DNA of 64,000 nucleotides, taken from assembly GCF_027622945.1 (NCBI RefSeq), contig NZ_JAPZVQ010000009.1, positions 51,102-115,101 of the forward strand, in the 5' to 3' direction. Source of the stretch: Glycomyces lechevalierae (GTDB taxonomy: Bacteria > Actinomycetota > Actinomycetes > Mycobacteriales > Micromonosporaceae). The notes beneath the pieces were generated by a model. That model did no database searches, had not been told where the DNA came from, and saw only the letters and a list, made by a program, of their open reading frames with translations. A program made the position numbers and the translations under genes. Positions 58,564 through 64,000 of this stretch are shown one piece after another; within the stretch, counting starts at the first letter, position 1, and each line of letters opens with the position of its first letter.

Positions 58564-59295
58564 TCACCCCGCGAGGGTCTGGCGGATCGCGGCCGGGCGG
58601 TCGGTGAACATGACGTCGACCTCGAGTCCGGCCATCCGGTGCGCGGTGTCCGCGTCGTTCACCGTCCAGGTGTACACCTGGTACCCCGCGTCGTGGCTGC
58701 GCTGGACGAACTCGGGCGTCGAATCGAGGTAGTCGACCCGGGAGCTGAGCACCTGCACACCCTCGGGCGGGCGGCGGAACGGGTACTCGAAGATCCACAC
58801 GAGCGGAGTGTCCGAGTCCAGGCTGCGCCAGGTCTTGAGGGCCGCCCGGGAGAAGGACATCACGGTCACGTCGAGCCCGGGCCAGCGCCGCAGCGTCTCC
58901 CAGAGGCGCAGTTCGAGCCGCGGCCCGAACTTCGACGGGTGCTTGGCCTCGATGAACAGCTTGAGGTCCTTGCCGGAGTCGATGACGAGCGCGAAGAGGT
59001 CCTCGAGGGTGGGGATGCGTTCGGCTTCGGGGTTGCCGGCGCAGTCGGGGAACTGGTGGGCGAAGTTCAGGCCCCGCAATTCGGCGAGAGTGAGATCCGC
59101 CACGGCGCCTTTCGCTCCGGCGGTGCGCTTGACGGTGCGGTCGTGGTGGAGGACGAGCTGCCCGTCGGCGGTGAGGCGGAGGTCGAACTCGAAGCCGTCG
59201 GCGCCCTCGACGATCGCCTGCCGGAACGCGGCGATCGAATGCTCCGGAAGGAACTCGTTCGCGCCTCGGTGGGCGGCGATCAGCGGCTGGGACAC
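58564..59295 (-). CDS. Glycerophosphodiester phosphodiesterase
   Basis: 243 residues from GTG (VSQPLIAAHRGANEFLPEHS). GDPD barrel: AHRG...PEHSIAAFRQAIVEGADGFEFDLRLTADGQLVLHHD with the catalytic His/Glu/Asp set, LKLFIEAKHP, and VYTWTVNDADTAHRM...GLEVDVMFTDRP. Cytosolic; releases glycerol 3-phosphate from glycerophosphodiesters. TATCGT lies exactly 6 nt upstream of the GTG. Confidence 0.95.
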   Translation of the reverse strand: MSQPLIAAHRGANEFLPEHSIAAFRQAIVEGADGFEFDLRLTADGQLVLHHDRTVKRTAGAKGAVADLTLAELRGLNFAHQFPDCAGNPEAERIPTLEDLFALVIDSGKDLKLFIEAKHPSKFGPRLELRLWETLRRWPGLDVTVMSFSRAALKTWRSLDSDTPLVWIFEYPFRRPPEGVQVLSSRVDYLDSTPEFVQRSHDAGYQVYTWTVNDADTAHRMAGLEVDVMFTDRPAAIRQTLAG

Positions 59296-59301
59296 CCCTT
59301 G

Positions 59302-59307
59302 ACGATA
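59302..59307 (-). promoter_or_regulatory. -10 box TATCGT of GDPD gene (leaderless)
   Basis: TATCGT, 6 nt (CAAGGG), GTG at 59295. The CAAGGGG could also pass as a weak ribosome-binding site, but spacing fits the leaderless pattern. Confidence 0.4.
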
Positions 59308-59481
59308 GTCGAGGTATCCGACACCGGGCCCGCTTGTCGGTGACCGGACGGGGTGGGGGTGATGAACGTCCCTCGGCCGGCCGGGTGCGGGTGAACGGCG
59401 GGCGCTCGGGCGCGGTCTCCGCGGCTGGGACGGGTGCGATTCCGGTGGCGGCGGGCGCGGGGCGGGAGGGAGGATAGGTCC

Positions 59482-60258
59482 GTGCGACACGACCCTGAAC
59501 TTCCGCAAGCGTCCGCGGGGCCCGAATCCGCGCGTGCGTCCGACGAGCGTGCCGAGGCGGTGGCGCCGGCGTTCGGCGACGCCGGGGAGGGGTACCGCGA
59601 CCTGGGCTGGGCGAAGATCGACACGGGCCGGCCGGCCCGGACGGGCACGGCGGAGGCCGTGTACGCGGCGGGGAAGACGCCCGCGCAGGTCGTGGGCGCG
59701 CTCGCGGCGCTGCGTGAGGCGCACCCGGGCCGGGTGGCGGTCGCGACCCGCTGCGATGAGGCGTGCGTGGCGGCGGTGCGGGAGGCCTTCGGCGAGGACG
59801 TGCTGGTCGAGAGCGGGGTGTGCGCGGTGGGCGCGTTCCCTGACGCCGAGACCGGGCTGCTCGCGGTGGTCTGCGCGGGGACTTCGGATCTGCCGGTGGC
59901 GCGCGAGGCCGAGATCGTGGCCCGCGCCAACGGGATCGACACGCGGATCGTGGCGGACGTGGGCGTCGCCGGCCTGCACCGGCTGCTCGACAAGGTCGGG
60001 GAGCTGCGGGAGGCGGCGTGCGTGATCGTCGTGGCGGGCATGGACGGGGCGCTGCCGTCGGTCGTGGCGGGCCTGGTGGCCGCGCCGGTGATCGCGGTGC
60101 CGACCTCGGTCGGGTACGGGGCGGCGTTCGGCGGGCTCGCGCCGCTGCTGACGATGCTGAACTCCTGCTCACCGGGGGTGGTCGTGGTGAACATCGACAA
60201 CGGGTTCGGCGCGGCGATGGCCGCGGCGAAGATGCTCGGCGTGAAGGCGGAGCGGTGA
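59482..60258 (+). CDS. larB: Nickel-pincer cofactor biosynthesis protein LarB
   Basis: 258 residues from GTG after GGGAGGGAGGATAGGTCC. LarB/PurE-like domain in the second half: VAVATRCDEACVAAVREAFGE, VCAGTSDLPVAREAEIVARANG, VIVVAGMDGALPSVVAGLVAAPVIAVPTSVGYGAAFGGLAPLLTMLNSCSPGVVVVNIDNGFGAAMAAAKM. Carboxylates and hydrolyses nicotinic acid adenine dinucleotide to start NPN cofactor synthesis. Followed by larC across a small duplication. larA and larE are not in view. Confidence 0.94.
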   Translation: MRHDPELPQASAGPESARASDERAEAVAPAFGDAGEGYRDLGWAKIDTGRPARTGTAEAVYAAGKTPAQVVGALAALREAHPGRVAVATRCDEACVAAVREAFGEDVLVESGVCAVGAFPDAETGLLAVVCAGTSDLPVAREAEIVARANGIDTRIVADVGVAGLHRLLDKVGELREAACVIVVAGMDGALPSVVAGLVAAPVIAVPTSVGYGAAFGGLAPLLTMLNSCSPGVVVVNIDNGFGAAMAAAKMLGVKAER

Positions 60259-60281
60259 CGATCGCATGGTTATCGCATGGT
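60259..60281 (+). repeat. 11-bp tandem duplication at larB-larC junction
   Basis: ATCGCATGGTT occurs twice (60260-60270 and 60271-60281). Removing one copy restores GTG-ACG-ATC-GCA-TGG-TTG-GAC, i.e. a larC start overlapping the larB stop (GTGA) and encoding MTIAWLD. With the duplication the GTG frame is shifted, and the ATG inside the first copy (60266) now starts larC as MVIAWLD. Confidence 0.8.
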
Positions 60282-61618
60282 TGGACTGCTCGGCGGGCGC
60301 GAGCGGCGACATGTTCTTGGGGGCTTTGGCCGACGCCGGGGTGGACCTCGCGGTGATGCAGGCGGCCGTGGACGCGCTCGGGACCGAGCCGATCCGCTTG
60401 CGCGCCAAGAAGGTGACGCGGCACGGGCTGGTGGGGACGAAGGTCGACGTCGAGGCCCCTGAGGTGGCGACGGACCGGCGCTGGCGGTCGATCCGGGCGA
60501 TGCTCGAAGGAGCGGAACTCGATGCGGCCGTTCGGCGGTCGGCCCTGGACGCGTTCGCGCGACTGGCGGCGGCGGAGGCCGCGGCGCACGGCATCGACGT
60601 GGAGGACGTGCACTTCCACGAGGTGGGCGCGCTCGATTCGATCGCGGACATCGTGGGCGCGGCGGCGGGCTTGGCGGCCCTGGGCATCGAGCGGTTGACC
60701 GTTTCGACGGTGACCGTGGGCGGCGGCACGACGCGGGGTTCGCACGGGTCAATCCCGCTGCCAGCTCCGGCGGTGCTGCGGGTGCTGGCCGACGCGGGCG
60801 CGCCGGTGGTCGGGGCCGTGCCGTACGAGGCGTGCACGCCGACAGGCGCGGCGATCATCGCGGCTGCGGCCTCGGGTTTCGGGTCGATGCCGGAGCTGGT
60901 GGTCGAGCAGATCGGCGTCGGCGCGGGCGGCCGCGACCCGCAGGAGCGGGCGAACCTGCTGCGGTTGGTGATCGGCCGCGAGGTGGTACCGGCTCGCAGA
61001 ACCGGTGCGGCGCATGTGCATCACGACGGGCATGAGCACCATGAACATGGTGCCGGTCATGCGCACGAGCACGCGGGCCACGGGACTGCAGCGCCCGAGC
61101 ACTCGACCCACGATCATGGAGCCCCTGCGGCGCAGGGGAATCCTGTTTCAGGTTCTGCGGCGCAGGCCGCCGCTCCCGGCGCGAAGCCCGTCGTCATCGA
61201 GACCAATGTGGACGACCTTGATCCGCGGCTGTGGCCCGCCGCGCTGGCCGCGCTGCTGGCCGCCGGGGCCTCGGATGCCTGGTTGACGCCGATCCTGATG
61301 AAGAAGGGCCGCCCGGCGCACACCGTCCACGTGCTGTGCCGCCCCGAGATGATCGACGCGGTGCGGTCGGCACTGGTCCGGCACACCACCACGATCGGCA
61401 TGCGCTCCTACGAGATCGAGAAGTATGCGCTGGAGCGGCAGTACACCCATGTCAATGTGGACGGTCATGAGATCGGGGTGAAGATCGCGCTCGAGCGCGG
61501 CGAGGTCGTGAACGCCTCGGTCGAGTACGAGGACGCGGCCGCCGCGGCCGCCGCATTGGGGCGTCCGCTCAAAGTGGTGATCGCCCAGGCCACTGCGCTT
61601 GCGGCCGAACAGTATTAG
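60266..61618 (+). CDS. larC: Nickel-pincer cofactor nickel insertase LarC (single ORF)
   Basis: 450 residues: WLDCSAGASGDMFLGALADAG, VEDVHFHEVGALDSIADIVGAA, TPTGAAIIA, then a His-rich linker at about 250-290 (HVHHDGHEHHEHGAGHAHEH, THDHG) and the C-terminal LarC2 region ETNVDDLDPRLWPAALAALL, GRPAHTVHVL, RHTTTIGMRSYEIEKYALERQ. Inserts Ni into the pincer nucleotide in a CTP-dependent step. In Lactiplantibacillus plantarum LarC1/LarC2 are joined by ribosomal frameshifting; here they are one continuous frame. The start is at the ATG created or preserved by the 11-bp duplication. Confidence 0.94.
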   Translation: MVIAWLDCSAGASGDMFLGALADAGVDLAVMQAAVDALGTEPIRLRAKKVTRHGLVGTKVDVEAPEVATDRRWRSIRAMLEGAELDAAVRRSALDAFARLAAAEAAAHGIDVEDVHFHEVGALDSIADIVGAAAGLAALGIERLTVSTVTVGGGTTRGSHGSIPLPAPAVLRVLADAGAPVVGAVPYEACTPTGAAIIAAAASGFGSMPELVVEQIGVGAGGRDPQERANLLRLVIGREVVPARRTGAAHVHHDGHEHHEHGAGHAHEHAGHGTAAPEHSTHDHGAPAAQGNPVSGSAAQAAAPGAKPVVIETNVDDLDPRLWPAALAALLAAGASDAWLTPILMKKGRPAHTVHVLCRPEMIDAVRSALVRHTTTIGMRSYEIEKYALERQYTHVNVDGHEIGVKIALERGEVVNASVEYEDAAAAAAALGRPLKVVIAQATALAAEQY

Positions 61619-61646
61619 GCGGCCCGCGGCGGTGGGGACGTACCGA

Positions 61647-61652
61647 TATCCT
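61647..61652 (+). promoter_or_regulatory. -10 box TATCCT (leaderless PH-domain gene 1)
   Basis: TATCCT, 6 nt (GCCCGC), ATG at 61659; no ribosome-binding site. Confidence 0.5.
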
Positions 61653-61658
61653 GCCCGC

Positions 61659-62033
61659 ATGATCGATTTCGAGAACGGTTCGCTTTTCAAGCTCAAACTC
61701 ACCGACGACCCCGGGTTCCGCGACGAGGTCGCCCCGCTCCTCGCCGACGGCGAAGAGGTCGCGCTGACCTTCGAAGGCGTGCGCGACTTCGTGGCCTTCA
61801 CCAACAAGCGGGTCATCGCCGTGAACGTCCAGGGCCTGACCGGCCGCAAGAAGGACTACGCCTCCCTGCCCTACAACAGGATCCAGGCCTACTCGATCGA
61901 GACCGACGGCCTCATGGACAACGACGGCGAGCTCGACATGTGGTTCTCCGGCCTCGGCAAGGTCCGGTTCGAGTTCAAGGAGAACGTCGACCTCCCGGCC
62001 ATCGCCAAGCACATCGCCAACGCCACCCTCTAG
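61659..62033 (+). CDS. Bacterial PH-domain protein 1
   Basis: 124 residues: MIDFENGSLFKLKLTDDPGF..., VRDFVAFTNKRVIAVNVQGLTGRKKDYASLPYNRIQAYSIETDG, ELDMWFSGLGKVRFEFKENVDLPAIAKHI. Matches the bPH_1 pattern of 'TNKRVIAVxxxG..GKKxxYxSLPYxxI'. Function of stand-alone bacterial PH proteins is mostly unknown. Paralogue of the next gene, same length. Confidence 0.9.
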   Translation: MIDFENGSLFKLKLTDDPGFRDEVAPLLADGEEVALTFEGVRDFVAFTNKRVIAVNVQGLTGRKKDYASLPYNRIQAYSIETDGLMDNDGELDMWFSGLGKVRFEFKENVDLPAIAKHIANATL

Positions 62034-62150
62034 ACGCGAACCGTCTCCGGCACAACGGATCGTGAAACGCTCGGACCGGGGGCGCCGCGGCGCGGCACCC
62101 CCGCCGAAGACCGGCCCGGTCGGAGGACCCGTGAAGAGCGCTCGCGTCAC

Positions 62151-62156
62151 TACGAT
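62151..62156 (+). promoter_or_regulatory. -10 box TACGAT (leaderless PH-domain gene 2)
   Basis: TACGAT, 6 nt (GAGTGC), ATG at 62163. Identical geometry to the upstream paralogue. Confidence 0.5.
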
Positions 62157-62162
62157 GAGTGC

Positions 62163-62537
62163 ATGATCGACTTCTCGAACGGATCCCTCTTCAAACTCCA
62201 GCAGATCGACCCCGGCAGCGTCGCCACCGAACTGCAGCCCCTGCTCGTGCAGGGCGAACGCCTCGTGTCCGCCTACAAGGGCATCCGCGACTTCGTGGTC
62301 TTCACCGACAAGCGGGCGATCGCGGTCAACGCGCAGGGCATCACCGGCAAGAAGCGCGACTACACGTCCCTGCCCTACAGCAAGGTCCAGGCGTTCTCGG
62401 TCGAGACGGCCGGGCACTTCGACCTCGACGCCGAGCTCGACCTGTGGTTCTCCGGGCTCGGCAAGGTCCGGTTCGAGTTCAAGGGCAAGTCGGACATCCG
62501 GATGCTCGCCAACCTCATCGGCACCTACGTGCTCTAG
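62163..62537 (+). CDS. Bacterial PH-domain protein 2
   Basis: 124 residues: MIDFSNGSLFKLQQIDPGSV..., IRDFVVFTDKRAIAVNAQGITGKKRDYTSLPYSKVQAFSVETAG, ELDLWFSGLGKVRFEFKGKSDIRMLANLI. Tandem duplicate of the preceding gene, each with its own promoter, so the copies can be expressed separately or form hetero-oligomers. Function unknown. Confidence 0.9.
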   Translation: MIDFSNGSLFKLQQIDPGSVATELQPLLVQGERLVSAYKGIRDFVVFTDKRAIAVNAQGITGKKRDYTSLPYSKVQAFSVETAGHFDLDAELDLWFSGLGKVRFEFKGKSDIRMLANLIGTYVL

Positions 62538-62545
62538 CTGCTGTT

Positions 62546-62627
62546 GCGGCGCAGGGGATCCCGTTCGTGGTGCCTACGGGCGGGACCCCTGCGCCGCTCT
62601 GGTCCCCGGGCCCTGGCGGCCCGGGGA
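62546..62627. terminator. Two hairpins between PH gene 2 and multicopper oxidase
   Basis: GCGGCGCAGGGG (62546-62557) pairs with CCCCTGCGCCGC (62586-62597), and TCCCCGGGCC-CTGGC-GGCCCGGGGA lies at 62603-62627. The first serves the rightward PH gene, the second the leftward oxidase, whose stop is 5 bp away. Confidence 0.75.
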
Positions 62628-62631
62628 GGGC

Positions 62632-64000
62632 TCAGTGCCCGCCGTGGGAGGCCGCGGAGGCGCTGGGCGGGACCGCGCCGATCTCCTCGCCCTCGCCGAG
62701 GACCACGAACTGGCCCATCATCCCCGAGTCCTCGTGGACGAGGATGTGGCAGTGGAACATGTACGGCAGGTTCGGGTCGGTGTAGTCGGCGAACCGCATC
62801 GCGAGCCGGTACTTGGTCTGCGGGACCAGCTGCACGGTGTCCTTCCAACCGCGCAGGCGCGGCGGCGGCTCCTGGCCGTCCACGGTGAGGACCTGGTACT
62901 GGACGTCGTGCACGTGGAAGTTGTGCATGAAGCCGTCCGCGTTCTCGACCTCCCAGACCTCCACGGTCCCTTCGCGGACGCCGAAGTCGATGCGCATGGG
63001 GTCCATGGACTCGCCGTTGATCTGGTTGAAGCCCGAGAGGGAGAACGAGCGCTCTTCGGCGACCTCGGCGTCGGCGAGATCCGGTGCGGCGCCCATGGTC
63101 TCGGGGATCTCGGTGGTGTCGGCGAGGGTGTCGGCGGCGCGGAACTCGCAGATGTCGAGCAGGTCGTCGCCGCCGTTGAAGCGCGCGAGCGGGCCCTCGT
63201 AGCCCTCGTCGGCGGGGTTGGAGCGCAGGACGACCGACTCGCCGGGCTCGAAGGCGACCACGATCTCGGCGCGCTCGCCCGGTGAGAGCTGGAGGCGGTC
63301 GGTCTCCCAGGCCTGCGGGAGCAGGCCGCCGTCGGTGGCGATGAGGGAGAACGGCCGGTCGTCGCTGAACCCGAAGTTGTACAGGCGCGAGACGGAGCCG
63401 TTGAGCAGGCGCAGGCGCACCAGGCGGGTGCTGACGTCGAAGTAGGGGCCGAGGGTGCCGTTGACCATGATCTCGTCGCCGAGGATGCCCTGCATGCTCA
63501 TGAACGAGGCGTTGTCGTCGAACTGGTTGTCGCCGTTGAACTTGCGGTCCTGGATGATCATCGGGACGTCGTCCACGCCGTAGTCGGAGGGCAGGTTCAG
63601 GCCCGCGGACTCGTCGTCGTCGACGATGAACATCCCGGCGAGGCCCCGGTAGACGTGGTGGCCGGTGCGGCCGTGGGGGTGCGGGTGGTACCAGAGGGTC
63701 GCGGCGGGCTGGTTCACCGTCCACTGGGGAGTCCAGACGCCGTCGGGTTCGACCTCCTGGTGGGGGCCGCCGTCCATGACCGAGGGGAGGTGCATGCCGT
63801 GCCAGTGGATCGAGGTGCCCTCGTCGAGGCCGTTGTGGACCGCGAAGGCGACCTCCTCGCCGCGCTTGGCGCGGATGGTCGGGCCGAGGAAGGGGCCGTT
63901 GACGCCCCAGGTCTCGGTCTCGCGGCCGTCCTTGAAGGCGACCGTGCCGGACTGGATCTCGAGGTTGAAGACCCGCGCGCCCGAGGGGTCCTCGGTCGGC
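62632..64000 (-). CDS. Multicopper oxidase (5' end beyond window)
   Basis: At least 456 residues visible; the start lies past 64000. Three-cupredoxin laccase/CueO/bilirubin-oxidase type with all four copper motifs: SIHWHGMHLP, WYHPHPHGRTGHHVYRGLAGMF, FMHNFHVHDVQYQVL and FHCHILVHEDSGMMG (type 1 Cys, His and Met). The usual HCHILxHEDxGMM ending argues for metal or phenol oxidation outside the cytoplasm. The signal peptide region is not in view. The C-terminus is SASAASHGGH, a short His-bearing tail. Confidence 0.95.
   Translation of the reverse strand, partial: PTEDPSGARVFNLEIQSGTVAFKDGRETETWGVNGPFLGPTIRAKRGEEVAFAVHNGLDEGTSIHWHGMHLPSVMDGGPHQEVEPDGVWTPQWTVNQPAATLWYHPHPHGRTGHHVYRGLAGMFIVDDDESAGLNLPSDYGVDDVPMIIQDRKFNGDNQFDDNASFMSMQGILGDEIMVNGTLGPYFDVSTRLVRLRLLNGSVSRLYNFGFSDDRPFSLIATDGGLLPQAWETDRLQLSPGERAEIVVAFEPGESVVLRSNPADEGYEGPLARFNGGDDLLDICEFRAADTLADTTEIPETMGAAPDLADAEVAEERSFSLSGFNQINGESMDPMRIDFGVREGTVEVWEVENADGFMHNFHVHDVQYQVLTVDGQEPPPRLRGWKDTVQLVPQTKYRLAMRFADYTDPNLPYMFHCHILVHEDSGMMGQFVVLGEGEEIGAVPPSASAASHGGH

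Noticed and set aside
59434..59481. Upstream start for larB
   Set aside because: Sixteen Arg-rich codons without a ribosome-binding site; the GTG at 59482 follows GGGAGG.

Overview
This window is chromosomal DNA from a high-GC actinomycete. The evidence is codon bias, the markers crgA, class E sortase, C-terminally disordered ssb, ECF42-type sigma factor and DUF4192, and many GTG/TTG and apparently leaderless starts. Family level cannot be fixed by eye; a mycelial lineage (Streptomyces, Micromonospora or Glycomyces type) fits. The rpsF-ssb-rpsR-rplI-dnaB block, crgA and the sortase suggest the origin-proximal half of the chromosome.

Region by region. (1) 0.1-4.8 kb: small accessory genes (SUMF1-like, DoxX, two cysteine-less AhpD-fold paralogues, a LysR/SDR divergent pair, a small membrane protein). 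(2) 4.9-8.4 kb: dnaE, divergent from a DUF4192 gene. (3) 9.46-20.50 kb: an integrative element of about 11.0 kb splitting the DUF4192 gene. Both junctions, a 7-bp shared core and the host reading frame can be reconstructed. The element encodes a large serine integrase, an XRE-led operon of small proteins, a TPR-type regulator, a RepA-like ATPase next to a 340-bp array of nine inverted repeats (candidate replication origin), and a DUF2637 membrane protein. No FtsK/TraB pump, relaxase or capsid gene was recognised. (4) 20.5-32 kb: DUF4192 3' remnant, an 8-bp minisatellite, MobA-like transferase, rhomboid, cyclophilin, aminotransferase, PEBP protein, thiolase, crgA, sortase locus, pabA-like amidotransferase, YihY. 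(5) 32-40.9 kb: two-component system, AhpD-like and membrane proteins, four NUDIX genes interrupted by a HicA-like/HTH pair, TetR and its probable hydrolase target. (6) 41-46.6 kb: gnd, cystathionine beta-synthase, an ArsR-SRPBCC operon with its operator, secreted GH18 chitinase. (7) 46.7-52.8 kb: truncated SUKH gene, fumarase, rpsF-ssb-rpsR-rplI, six helically phased DnaA boxes, dnaB. (8) 52.9-64 kb: CE4 deacetylase with ricin lectin domain, ECF42 sigma/YCII pair, zinc ribbon protein, GT87, three 77-bp repeats, RsbW-like ATPase, GDPD, larB-larC, two PH-domain paralogues, and a multicopper oxidase cut by the window end.

The most notable signals are the streamlined integrative element with its reconstructable att sites and hairpin/iteron array; the DnaA-box array before dnaB; long perfect palindromes near 8.65, 24.0 and 25.6 kb; an 11-bp duplication that re-framed the start of larC; and a set of promoters placing the -10 box exactly 6 nt before the start codon.
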